64,000 nucleotides of DNA from Ideonella sp. (GTDB lineage Bacteria; Pseudomonadota; Gammaproteobacteria; Burkholderiales; Burkholderiaceae_C): contig JABTUY010000001.1 of assembly GCA_015075165.1 (NCBI GenBank), positions 930,001-994,000 on the forward strand, in the 5' to 3' direction. The notes below the pieces were generated by a model. That model was not told the DNA's origin and ran no database searches. It saw only the letters and a list, made by a program, of their open reading frames with translations. Of the stretch, positions 54,786-62,512 are shown piece by piece (positions within the stretch are counted from its first letter, which is position 1; the number at the start of each line of letters is the position of its first letter). The translations under genes and the position numbers were made by a program.

Positions 54786-55089
54786 CCTCAAATACACCCC
54801 AGTCAAGCACGATCACCAGGCCTTTCTTGCCAAGGCTCGAGCCCGCAAGGGATTCACCGAGGCATACGACGGGCTGGAGCTCGAGTACCGCGTTGCAGAT
54901 CAGCTGCTCAAGGCAAGGGCCAGGGCAGGGCTAACCCAGGATGCCGTCGCGGAACGTATGGGCACTACCAAGAGCGCCATCTCTCGGCTGGAGGCCTCTG
55001 GCAAGCACACGCCTTCGCTGGCCACGCTGCAGCGCTACGCAAAGGCTGTTGGCTGTGATCTTCAGGTAAAGCTCGTACCGCAGAAGTGA
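54778..55089 (+). CDS. HigA-like XRE-family antitoxin
   Basis: This 103-residue protein has a basic N-terminus followed by a Cro/C1-type helix-turn-helix (ADQLLKARARAGLTQDAVAE, RMGTTKSAISRLEASGKHTP, TLQRYAKAVGCDLQVKLVP). It would neutralise the toxin encoded immediately upstream and bind the palindrome at 54433-54450. Its TGA (55087-55089) is directly followed by an attC-like sequence. Confidence 0.88.
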   Translation: MASLKYTPVKHDHQAFLAKARARKGFTEAYDGLELEYRVADQLLKARARAGLTQDAVAERMGTTKSAISRLEASGKHTPSLATLQRYAKAVGCDLQVKLVPQK

Positions 55090-55090
55090 C

Positions 55091-55138
55091 GCCCAACCCC
55101 GCATTGCACCCGACGAGCTACGGCTGGCTTCGCCAGCC
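55091..55138 (+). other. Partial attC-like integron site downstream of higA
   Basis: One base after the higA stop, the sequence GCCCAACCCCGCATTGCACC (55091-55110) matches the 5' arm of the attC-like site at 48680-48602 (minus) almost base for base. A 7-bp terminal hairpin GGCTGGC-TTC-GCCAGCC (55122-55138) follows. The mirrored 3' arm and a GTTRRRY core are not found further on, so the site appears truncated. It lies in the same direction as the toxin-antitoxin pair. Confidence 0.6.
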
Positions 55139-55182
55139 TCCGCCCGCGGGCGCATCGTCGCCCCCTGCCTCAGCGCTCACGC

Positions 55183-56001
55183 TCACGCGCTGACGATCCA
55201 GCCTTCGAGCGGATCGACCTGCGCCGGCAGCCCGAACCGCGGCCGGCCGAGCGCCCACGCGGCCTGCAGCAGGCACAGCACCGCGTCGAGCGCATCGCCC
55301 GAGCCGTCGTCGAGCAGCCGCTCGCGCTGGCCCGGTTGCAGCCGCAGGCGCAGGCCGAGGCGCGTGCGGCCGTCGGCGAGCGCATCGACGATCGCGATGC
55401 GCGCCAGCAGCCGCGCATCGTCGCCGTGCCGGCGCGGGTCGTCGCCCTTGTACGACCGCGCGCCCACCAGTTCGCGCGCCAGCAGCCTCGGGTAGGCCTC
55501 GAGCGCGACGCGGTGCGCGTCGGCACGGTGGCCGTGCGCCGGCAGCGAAGCGCCGGCGGCGATCAACAACGGCACGCCGGCGTGCAGCATGTAGGCCACC
55601 GGCGGGTTGACCCATTTCATCGACGGGCTCGAGCCCGCGGGCCGGTCGCAGGCGCGGTGCGCGAACTTCGCGCCCGCCGGGCGCGCGGCGCAGAAGGCCG
55701 CGAAGGTGTCGCGGATCTGCGCGCGCGACAGTGATGCGTAGTGCTGCATGCAGGCGCGCCAATCGGTGGGCCAGCGCAGGTGCTCGACCAGCTCGCGCGG
55801 CAGGCCGAACGGCAGGTCGAAGCCACCGATCCAGCCGGGCGTCCGCGCCAGCCAGGCGCCGAAGTCTTCCAACTGCTCGAAGCGGTCGAGCGCGGCCAGC
55901 GTGACCGCGGCGCCGGTGGTGCCGCCACGTGCCAGCACGATCGGCTTGCGCCGCGTCGGCCGGCTGGTGAAATCGACGCCGATCAGCAGCGGCTCGGGCA
56001 T
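55183..56001 (-). CDS. DUF429 domain-containing protein
   Basis: This 272-residue protein starts LLIGVDFTSRPTRRKPIVLA, with IGGFDLPFGLPRELVEHL, KFAHRACDRPAGSSPSMKWV, ALEAYPRLLARELVGARSYK and a C-terminal DALDAVLCLLQAAWA. Acidic residues in GVDFTS, GGFDLP and SGDALDAV suggest the RNase-H-like nuclease fold proposed for DUF429, but no activity is established. The start ATG 56001 is preceded by unrelated basic codons. It begins a run of minus-strand genes. Confidence 0.75.
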   Translation of the reverse strand: MPEPLLIGVDFTSRPTRRKPIVLARGGTTGAAVTLAALDRFEQLEDFGAWLARTPGWIGGFDLPFGLPRELVEHLRWPTDWRACMQHYASLSRAQIRDTFAAFCAARPAGAKFAHRACDRPAGSSPSMKWVNPPVAYMLHAGVPLLIAAGASLPAHGHRADAHRVALEAYPRLLARELVGARSYKGDDPRRHGDDARLLARIAIVDALADGRTRLGLRLRLQPGQRERLLDDGSGDALDAVLCLLQAAWALGRPRFGLPAQVDPLEGWIVSA

Positions 56002-56035
56002 GCCGGGCCCCGGGTGCCGCGCAGGCCGCGCGCCT

Positions 56036-56470
56036 TCACGGCGGCGACAACGCGATGCGGCCGTCGGCGCCGACCGTCCAGAACGGGTTGTGCGCCACCT
56101 CCCACCGGTGGCCATCGGGGTCGGCGAAGTAGCCCGAGTAGCCGCCCCACTGCGCCTTCTGCGGCGGCTTGACGATCGTGGCGCCCTGGCGCTGCAAGTG
56201 CGCGAACAACGCGTCGACCTCGTGCTCGCTGCGCAGGTTGTGCGCCAGCGCGAAGCCCTCGTAGCCGCCGCCGCGCGCCGGCTCGGCCAGGCCCATGTCG
56301 TGCGCGAGGTCGGCATGCGGGTACAGCGCGAACACCAGGCCGCCCAAGTCGAAGAACGCGACGCCCGGTGGATGCGCGGCCACCTTCCAGCCGAGCACGC
56401 TTTCGTAGAACGCCACCGCGCGCGCGAGGTCGGCGACGCCGAGCGTGATCAGGCTCACTCTGGGTTCCAT
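56036..56470 (-). CDS. VOC family (glyoxalase/bleomycin-resistance fold) protein
   Basis: This 144-residue protein from ATG 56470 (GGAAAGG about 9 nt before) has the paired beta-alpha-beta modules of the vicinal oxygen chelate fold: VSLITLGVADLARAVAFYES, VLGWKVAAH, GGYEGFALAHNLRSEHEVDA and SGYFADPDGHRWEVAHNPFW. Family members bind a metal and act as lyases, isomerases or resistance proteins. The specific substrate is unknown. A GTG at 56488 would extend it by six residues. Confidence 0.85.
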   Translation of the reverse strand: MEPRVSLITLGVADLARAVAFYESVLGWKVAAHPPGVAFFDLGGLVFALYPHADLAHDMGLAEPARGGGYEGFALAHNLRSEHEVDALFAHLQRQGATIVKPPQKAQWGGYSGYFADPDGHRWEVAHNPFWTVGADGRIALSPP

Positions 56471-56515
56471 GGCTTGCGACCTTTCCACGTGTGCGGTTCT
56501 TGAAGGTGGCGGACG

Positions 56516-56905
56516 TCAACCGGCGATCTTCGCGCCACGCTCGCTCAGCAGCGCGCGCAGCACCGAGCGGTGGCAATGCGCCTCCTGCTCGCAGTAGCAG
56601 CCGATCGCGAAGTTGGCATGCTGCGACAACGCGGCCAGTACGTCGAGGCTGCGTGCTGCGTCGGGCGCGGCCATCTCGTGGCGAAAGTGCCGCGCAAACG
56701 CTGCCCACTGCGCCGGCGTCTTCGCGGCCTGCGCCAGCTTCATCGTTGCCGGCGTCGGCGACAGGTTGGGATACCAGACGTCGTACCAGTCCTGCTTCGC
56801 GAACTGCGCCTTCGGCACGCCGCGCGGCGGCCGCCGCACGGTGCCGATGCGCAGGCCCTCGTCGGCCGCGCGAGCGGTGCCGAGGCGAACGATGCGGATC
56901 GTCAT
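56516..56905 (-). CDS. DUF488 family protein
   Basis: This 129-residue protein fits DUF488: VRLGTARAADEGLRIGTVRR, QDWYDVWYPNLSPTPATMK, AARSLDVLAALSQHANFAIG and the cysteine motif CYCEQEAHCHRSVLRALL. The Cys/His cluster is conserved in this family, whose function is unknown. The start is ATG 56905. It lies 46 bp after the VOC start and may share a transcript with the enolase-like gene upstream. Confidence 0.82.
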   Translation of the reverse strand: MTIRIVRLGTARAADEGLRIGTVRRPPRGVPKAQFAKQDWYDVWYPNLSPTPATMKLAQAAKTPAQWAAFARHFRHEMAAPDAARSLDVLAALSQHANFAIGCYCEQEAHCHRSVLRALLSERGAKIAG

Positions 56906-56969
56906 GCGCGTTCTCCTTCCAATCTGTGACGGCGGGCCGGCGGTGGCGGCTCGGCGGTGCGCACCCGCT

Positions 56970-58283
56970 TCAGCGTGCCGGCGGGTTGCGCCCCAGCACC
57001 GCGGCGCCGGCGAAGCGCGCGCGCGCGCCGAGCCGCTCTTCGATGCGCAGTGCCTCGTTCCACTTGGCCATGCGCTCGCCGCGCGCGAACGAGCCGACCT
57101 TGAGCTGCCCCACGCCCCAGCCGATGGCCAGGTGCACGATCGTGGTGTCTTCGCTCTCGCCGGAGCGCGCCGAGACGATGCCGGCATAGCCGGCCTGGCG
57201 CGCGGCCTGCCAGCAGGCCTGCGTCTCGGTCAGCGTGCCGCGCTGGTTGGGCTTGAGCAGCACGGTGTTGGCCGCCCCCACCGTGGCGGCCTGGCGCAGC
57301 AGCGTGGCGCTCGATACCAGCAGGTCGTCGCCCACCACCTGCAGCTTGCGACCCACCGCGCGCGTGAAGTGCGCGAACGCCTCGGGGTCGTCCTCGGCCA
57401 GCGGGTCTTCGACGCTGACGATCGGGTACTTCTCCACCCAGCGCGCCAGCAGCTCGACCATGCCGTCGCTGTCGAGCTCGCGGCGCTCCAGCGCGAGCGT
57501 GTAGCGGCCGGCCTTGCCGAACTCGGAGGCGGCAACATCGAGCGCGATCGCCGCCTGCTCGCCCGGCACCAGGTGCGCACGCTCGATCGCCTGCACCAGC
57601 GATTCGATGGCCTGCTCGTTGCTGTTGAACACCGGCCACCAGCCACCTTCGTCGGCCACGCCGAAGGTGGCGCCGCGCGATTGCATCAGCAGCCCGGCCT
57701 GGCGGTAGACCTCGGCCGTCCACTCCATCGCCTGCGCGAAGCTGGTGGCGGCGGGGCACACGACCATGAAGTCCTGCACGTCGGTGCGGCGTCCGGCGTG
57801 CGCGCCGCCGCCGAAGACCTGCACCTGAGGCAGCGGCAGCAGCGTGGCCGCGGGGCCGCCGAGGTACTGGTACAGCGGCATGCCCTGCACCGCGGCGGCC
57901 GCGTGCGCCGCGGCCATCGACACCGCCAGCGTCGCGTTGGCGCCCAGCCGTGCCTTGTTCGGCGTGCCGTCGAGCTCGATCAGTCGCTCGTCGAGCGCGG
58001 CCTGGTCGTCGGCCGGCAGGCCCATCACCGCCTGCGCGATCTCGCCGTTGACCGCGGCGACGGCACCGTGCACGTCGAGCCCGCCCAGCCGCCCGCCGCC
58101 GTCGCGCCGCTCGAGCGCCTCGCGCGTGCCGCGGCTGGCGCCGGCGGGCACGATGGCGCGGCCCAGCGCGCCGCCGTGCGTGCGCACCTCGGCCTCCACC
58201 GTGGGGCGGCCGCGACTGTCCCAGACGCGGCGCGCATGCACGAAGCGGATTTCGCTCGCGTTGGCGCTGCGCAGGTTGGTCAT
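56970..58283 (-). CDS. Divergent enolase-like protein coupled to a kinase gene
   Basis: This 437-residue protein aligns with enolase over its length (DSRGRPTVEAEV, HAGRRTDVQDFMVV, VADEGGWWPVF, ALDVAASEF, SVEDPLAEDD, VVGDDLLVSS, LLKPNQRGTLTET, GQLKVGSFARGERMAKWNE). Metal ligands (Asp, Glu, Asp) and both lysines are kept. However, PSGASTG is PAGASRG, the QEF glutamate is Asp (QDF), and the substrate-loop histidine in SHRSGE is Ala (SARSGE). Thus it may not be the housekeeping enolase. ATG 58283 overlaps the stop of the preceding kinase gene. Confidence 0.8.
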   Translation of the reverse strand: MTNLRSANASEIRFVHARRVWDSRGRPTVEAEVRTHGGALGRAIVPAGASRGTREALERRDGGGRLGGLDVHGAVAAVNGEIAQAVMGLPADDQAALDERLIELDGTPNKARLGANATLAVSMAAAHAAAAVQGMPLYQYLGGPAATLLPLPQVQVFGGGAHAGRRTDVQDFMVVCPAATSFAQAMEWTAEVYRQAGLLMQSRGATFGVADEGGWWPVFNSNEQAIESLVQAIERAHLVPGEQAAIALDVAASEFGKAGRYTLALERRELDSDGMVELLARWVEKYPIVSVEDPLAEDDPEAFAHFTRAVGRKLQVVGDDLLVSSATLLRQAATVGAANTVLLKPNQRGTLTETQACWQAARQAGYAGIVSARSGESEDTTIVHLAIGWGVGQLKVGSFARGERMAKWNEALRIEERLGARARFAGAAVLGRNPPAR

Positions 58284-59353
58284 CGTGTGGGCTCCTCGTG
58301 CGGCGGTGCAGCCGCCTCGCAGGCATCGTGCCACGCCGCCGCGATGTCGGCGAGGCGACGCGTTGGCCGCAGCAGCAGCGTGCCGGCCACGCGGCGCACC
58401 TGCGCGCGGCCGCGCTCATCGAGGTATTCGACCGGCGACTTGCCGTCGACGCGCGCCAGCATCAACGCCGGCAGTAGCGCCGCGGCACGGCCTTCGAGCG
58501 CCGCGGCCGGCTCCCACGACACCCCGGCGAAGTAGCCCTGCGCCAGCGCGCCAAACGCGCGCAGCAGCGCAGCGCGCTGCGCCGGCACCCACAGGCACTT
58601 CAACAGCAGGTGGTTCAGGCAGAACGCGAGGTCGAACGCCGGGTCGCCCCACCACGCGCACTCGGCGTCGAGCAACACGGGTTGCTGGCCCGCGCCGCTG
58701 CCCGCGGCAGCCGGCCCGACCAGGATGTTCTTTGGGCTGACGTCGCCGTGCACCAGCGACAGCTTGTGCGCCTGCGTCTGCGCCACCAGCGCGCGCAGCG
58801 CCGGCGCATGCTCGGGGTGGCGCGCCGCGGTGGCGAGCAGGTACGGCTCGAGCCGGATGTCGAAGAAGATCGCGTCGCTGTCGAACTGCGCCGCCAGTGC
58901 GGGCCGTGCCGCGGCGTGCGCATGGATACGCGCCAGCGTGGCGCCCACCGCCCGCGCGAAGGCCGCGTCGACATGGCCCTCACCGAGCTGCCGCTTCCAC
59001 AGCGGGTGCTGCGCCGGCTCGAGGTAGCGCATCACCAGCACGCCCAGCGCCTCGTGCTGGCCCAGCAGCGGCGGCACGCTGCCCGGCGCGGCGGCCGCGG
59101 CCACCTGCATCCAGCGCGCCTCATACAGGTTGCGCGCGATCGGCGCGCGCCAGTCGGCGGTCACGCGCAGCTTGGGCAACGCCTGCTTTGCGCACAGCGT
59201 GCCGCGCGCGGTGGCGATGCGCCAGATGTCGGACGACACGCCACCGGCCAACGGCTCACCGCGCAGTGCGGTGGCTTCGTTCGCATCGACCAGGCCCAGG
59301 TCGCGCAGCGCCTGCACGAACGCCGGTGGCAGTGCAGCGGTCGGCTCGCTCAT
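58280..59353 (-). CDS. Aminoglycoside-phosphotransferase-like small-molecule kinase
   Basis: This 357-residue APH/choline-kinase-fold protein has GGVSSDIWRIATARGTLCAK (nucleotide loop and Lys), EARWMQVAAA, VLVMRYLEP (hinge), the catalytic loop LVHGDVSPKNILVG and the DFG-like LLDAECAWWGDPAFDLAF. These kinases phosphorylate small alcohols such as choline, methylthioribose or aminoglycosides. Its TGA overlaps the ATG of the enolase-like gene, so phosphorylation followed by dehydration or lyase chemistry is a plausible joint task. The start is ATG 59353. Confidence 0.85.
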   Translation of the reverse strand: MSEPTAALPPAFVQALRDLGLVDANEATALRGEPLAGGVSSDIWRIATARGTLCAKQALPKLRVTADWRAPIARNLYEARWMQVAAAAAPGSVPPLLGQHEALGVLVMRYLEPAQHPLWKRQLGEGHVDAAFARAVGATLARIHAHAAARPALAAQFDSDAIFFDIRLEPYLLATAARHPEHAPALRALVAQTQAHKLSLVHGDVSPKNILVGPAAAGSGAGQQPVLLDAECAWWGDPAFDLAFCLNHLLLKCLWVPAQRAALLRAFGALAQGYFAGVSWEPAAALEGRAAALLPALMLARVDGKSPVEYLDERGRAQVRRVAGTLLLRPTRRLADIAAAWHDACEAAAPPHEEPTR

Positions 59354-59384
59354 CGTGAATTCGATTGTGCGTGCGGCGCGCGCG

Positions 59385-60365
59385 TCATCGGGCCACCGCA
59401 TCACCCGCACGCCAGCCCCCTGGGTGGCCGGCCTCCACCAGCTTCACCAGCGCATGCAACGCCTGGTTCACCGGCGTCGCGATGCCGTGCGCGGCGCCGC
59501 GGCGCAGCACGGTGCCGTTGAGGTGGTCGATCTCGCTGGGCTTGCCGCGCGCCATGTCCTGCGCGGTGGACGAGCGCTGCGCCGGCATCGCCGCCGCGAG
59601 CTGCGCCATCGTCTGCAGCGAGGCGTCGAGGTCGAGCGCCACGCCTTCGGCGCGCGCCACCGCCACCACCTCATGCACCACCGCGCGCTGCAGTTCGAGC
59701 ACGCCGGGCACCGCGGCCAGCGCGCCGTACGGCAACTGCGCGAGCCCCGACACCGCGTTGTAGGCGCAGTTGACCATCAGCTTGCGCCACAGCTCGGCCA
59801 TCACATCGGGCGACAGCGTGACCGGCACCTCGGCGGCGGCGAACAGCGCCACCAGTGCCTGCAGCCGCGCGGCAAAGCCCGCGCGCTGCGCGGCCGCGGC
59901 ATCGAGCGGGCCGGTCAGCAGATCGCCGCGGCCGTGGTGCACCACGGCGCCGGGTTGCGGCATCTCGACCGCCACGTAGACCGCGGTGGGCAGCACCGGC
60001 TGGCGCAACTGCGCCGCCAGCAGCGGCGCGTTCTCGACGCCGTTTTGCAGGCTCATCACCCAGGCATCGGGCCGCAGCAGCGAGGCCAGCGGCGATGCCA
60101 GCGCCGCGGTGTCGGTCGACTTGACGCACAGCAGCACCAGATCGGCGTCGCGCACCGCGGTCAGCCCGGTGGTCGCGCCCAGCCGTACCGATTCGACGCG
60201 GCCGCCCTTGTGCAGCTGCAGGCCGTGGCGGCCGATCGCCTCGACGTGCGCCGCGCGGCCGATCAACGTCACGCGGTGGCCTGCACGCGCGAGCATGGCG
60301 CCGAAGTAGCTGCCCACCGCGCCGGCGCCGACGACCACGGTGTGTTGCCAGGGCTTGCCGTCCAT
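59385..60365 (-). CDS. panE: 2-dehydropantoate 2-reductase family protein
   Basis: This 326-residue ketopantoate reductase-type protein has the NADPH-binding GAGAVGSYFGAMLARAG near residue 12, VLLCVKSTDT, SLQNGVENAPLL, the catalytic-lysine region AELWRKLMVNCAYNAVSGL and the C-terminal GKPSEIDHLNGTVLRRGAAH. PanE reduces 2-dehydropantoate to pantoate for CoA synthesis, but Burkholderiales carry several paralogs with other substrates, so the symbol is tentative. The start ATG 60365 is divergent from the asparaginase gene. Confidence 0.82.
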   Translation of the reverse strand: MDGKPWQHTVVVGAGAVGSYFGAMLARAGHRVTLIGRAAHVEAIGRHGLQLHKGGRVESVRLGATTGLTAVRDADLVLLCVKSTDTAALASPLASLLRPDAWVMSLQNGVENAPLLAAQLRQPVLPTAVYVAVEMPQPGAVVHHGRGDLLTGPLDAAAAQRAGFAARLQALVALFAAAEVPVTLSPDVMAELWRKLMVNCAYNAVSGLAQLPYGALAAVPGVLELQRAVVHEVVAVARAEGVALDLDASLQTMAQLAAAMPAQRSSTAQDMARGKPSEIDHLNGTVLRRGAAHGIATPVNQALHALVKLVEAGHPGGWRAGDAVAR

Positions 60366-60373
60366 CGCCGCGA

Positions 60374-60385
60374 TTGTGGCCACAA
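60374..60385. promoter_or_regulatory. Perfect 12-bp palindrome in a divergent promoter region
   Basis: TTGTGGCCACAA reads the same on both strands and lies 9 bp upstream of the panE-like start and 68 bp before the asparaginase start. It is a candidate operator shared by the two divergent genes; the regulator is unknown. Confidence 0.35.
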
Positions 60386-60452
60386 CCACGCGCCCCGGGT
60401 TTTGTCGCTACAGTTTCGCGCTGCGCCGGCTGTCGGCGGATGGGTCCCCGCG

Positions 60453-61511
60453 ATGAACTCTGCCGCCGTCAACCCCGTGCTGGTCGAAGCCACGCGCGGT
60501 GGCATCGCCGAATCGCTGCACCGCGGCGCGCTGGCCATCGTCGACGCCGACGGCGGCACGGTGCTGTCGATCGGCGACGTGCAGCGCCCGGTGTTCGCGC
60601 GCTCGGCGGTCAAGGTGCTGCAGGCGCTGCCGCTGGTGACCAGCGGCGCGGCCGACACGTTCGGCCTCGGCGACGAGGAGCTGGCGCTGGCCTGCGCGTC
60701 GCACAACGGCGAGGCGCGCCACGCCGCCACCGCCGCCGCCATGCTGGCCAAGGCCGGGCTCGATGCCGACGCACTCGAATGCGGCACGCACTGGCCGCGC
60801 TACGAGCCGGCGCAGCGTGAGCTGGCGGCCCGCGGCGTGCCGCTGAGCCCGTTGCACAACAACTGCTCGGGCAAGCACGCCGGCTTCGTGTGCGTCGGCT
60901 GCCTGATGGCGCGCGCGCAGGGGCGCGACGCGCGCGAGTTCGTGCGCGGCTACGTGTGGCCCGAACATCCGGTGATGCGCGAGATCACCGCGTCGATCGC
61001 CGACGCCACCGGTACCGACCTGAGCCAGGCGCCGATGGGCATCGACGGCTGCTCGATCCCCACCTACGGCATCGCGCTCGCCGCGCTGGCGCGCGCGTTC
61101 GCGCGCGTGGCCACCGGCGTCGGCTTGAGCCGCGAGCGCGCGCAGGCCGCTGCGCGGCTGCGCGCCGCGGTGGCCAAGGCGCCATGGTTCGTCGCCGGCA
61201 CGGGCCGCTTCGACACCCGCGTGATGCAACGCCTGGGCGAGCGCGTGTTCTGCAAGGTCGGCGCCGAAGGCGTGTTCTGCGCCGCGCTGCCCGAGGCCGG
61301 CGTCGGCGTGGCGATCAAGATCGACGACGGCAACACCGCGCGCGCCGCCGAGGTGGTGATGGCCGCGGTGATCGAGGCGCGCGTGCGGCTCGACGACGCC
61401 GAGCGCGGCTTCGTGCACGGCCTGAGCGAACTGACGCTGAAGAACTGGAACGGCATCGAGGTCGGCGCGCTGCGTGCGAGTGCGACGTTGCGTCGGGCGC
61501 TGCAGACCTGA
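60453..61511 (+). CDS. Asparaginase II (Rhizobium etli ReAV-type)
   Basis: This 352-residue protein belongs to the asparaginase II family that is unrelated to bacterial type I/II enzymes: VLVEATRGGIAESLHRGALA, VFARSAVKVLQALPLV, CASHNGEARH, ECGTHWPRYEPAQREL, the active-site NNCSGKHAGFVCVG, GIDGCSIPTYGIALAALARA and VGVAIKIDDGNTARAAEVV. It hydrolyses L-asparagine to aspartate and ammonia. The cysteine and SGKH segment described for the family zinc/nucleophile site are present. Start ATG 60453. Confidence 0.9.
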   Translation: MNSAAVNPVLVEATRGGIAESLHRGALAIVDADGGTVLSIGDVQRPVFARSAVKVLQALPLVTSGAADTFGLGDEELALACASHNGEARHAATAAAMLAKAGLDADALECGTHWPRYEPAQRELAARGVPLSPLHNNCSGKHAGFVCVGCLMARAQGRDAREFVRGYVWPEHPVMREITASIADATGTDLSQAPMGIDGCSIPTYGIALAALARAFARVATGVGLSRERAQAAARLRAAVAKAPWFVAGTGRFDTRVMQRLGERVFCKVGAEGVFCAALPEAGVGVAIKIDDGNTARAAEVVMAAVIEARVRLDDAERGFVHGLSELTLKNWNGIEVGALRASATLRRALQT

Positions 61512-61718
61512 TCCGCTGACCGGCCGCGGCGTCGCCCGCGGTATCGCCCGCGGTGTCGCGCAGGCCCACGCGGCCGGCAAGCGGCCGCCACTCCACAGCC
61601 CGTGGCCGGCGCAAGAGCGCTTGCCCGCCTGTGACGCTTGAACCGCGCGCATCGGCCAAGCAACACACGGCAGTCGGGCTGGGGCACCTGCGGCCGCCTC
61701 CGACGAGAGGAGGCTGCC

Positions 61719-61976
61719 ATGTCCAGGCATTCGCGCGATCCGAAGTTCTCGCCGCTGCTGTGGTTGGTACCGGTGCCGTTCGTGCTGGCCGCGTTCGTGC
61801 CGTTGACCATCGATCACCCGCCGCCAGCGCGGGTCGAGCAATTGGCCTCTTCGCGCGGCAGCGACGACAGCGCCGGCAGCGGCACGCTCGACCGCGTGGG
61901 CGCCGAGCCGCGTCGCGCCGCATCGTCGCCGCCGACCGCGGCACCGCGGCGTATCCGGCCCGAGCCGGCGCGCTGA
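61719..61976 (+). CDS. Small single-pass membrane protein heading the kinase-linked operon
   Basis: The 85-residue protein has one hydrophobic segment (FSPLLWLVPVPFVLAAFVPL, residues 10-29) and a Ser/Pro/Arg-rich tail without recognised domains. The start ATG 61719 follows a very strong ribosome site (GAGAGGAGG). No family was recognised. It is the first of six or seven closely spaced plus-strand genes running into a Ser/Thr kinase. The 207-bp gap before it holds a 12-bp direct repeat (TCGCCCGCGGT-type, 61528-61560) and nothing else seen. Confidence 0.6.
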   Translation: MSRHSRDPKFSPLLWLVPVPFVLAAFVPLTIDHPPPARVEQLASSRGSDDSAGSGTLDRVGAEPRRAASSPPTAAPRRIRPEPAR

Positions 61977-62004
61977 TCCGCACGGGCACGCTTGCGGAGG
62001 CTGC

Positions 62005-62259
62005 ATGTTCGAACCCCGCGCCGCGAAACGCACGCTCGGCCGGTTACTCGACTCGCCACCGGCGACCGCGCTGCGGCTGCTGGCGCTGCTCGCGGCGCCG
62101 CTGGTCGCCATTGCGATCGCTGCGCAGATGGTCGCGGCGTCGGATCGCAGCCGCGAGGCAGCGCTCGCCCTCGTGCCAGCGAACCCGAAAGCGAACGACC
62201 CGCCACCGCGCCGGGTGCGTAGCGCAGCGGTGCATGCCGAACACGTCGCCCCTCACTGA
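62005..62259 (+). CDS. Small exported/membrane protein, module A copy 1
   Basis: The 84-residue protein has a single hydrophobic segment (LRLLALLAAPLVAIAIAAQM, residues 23-42) preceded by basic residues. The segment LDSPPATALRLLALLA matches LDSTAATALALLTLLA of the gene at 63027, so the two are paralogs, but this copy lacks the long C-terminal domain of the second. The start ATG 62005 follows GCGGAGG. No known family was recognised. Confidence 0.6.
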   Translation: MFEPRAAKRTLGRLLDSPPATALRLLALLAAPLVAIAIAAQMVAASDRSREAALALVPANPKANDPPPRRVRSAAVHAEHVAPH

Positions 62260-62361
62260 GGGGGTGCAAGACCCGCGCTGAACTCGCCGCGCCGAGGTCG
62301 CAACCCAGACCCATGCGCCCTCCCCGGGATTCGAGGGGACGCAAAGCCGCCGGAGTCGAAC

Positions 62362-62496
62362 ATGATCCACCGCAAGCTCCTGATGTTGACCGCCATGTCG
62401 ATCGCTTGTGCCGGCTTCGTGACGCTGAGCAGCCCGTCGGCGGACCACGGCCAGCCATCCACCGGGATCGCGCCGAACTTCGTGTTCGGCCGCTGA
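62362..62496 (+). CDS. 44-residue secreted or lipid-anchored peptide
   Basis: The frame ATG 62362 to TGA 62496 encodes a short peptide with a clear signal sequence (MIHRKLLMLTAMSIACAGFV), possibly cleaved near Cys16, followed by a 24-residue Ser/Pro/Gly-rich tail ending FVFGR. CGGAG lies 6 nt before the start. It fits the small-protein character of the operon. No homolog is known to me. Confidence 0.5.
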   Translation: MIHRKLLMLTAMSIACAGFVTLSSPSADHGQPSTGIAPNFVFGR

Positions 62497-62512
62497 TCGC
62501 AGGCGCAGTGCC

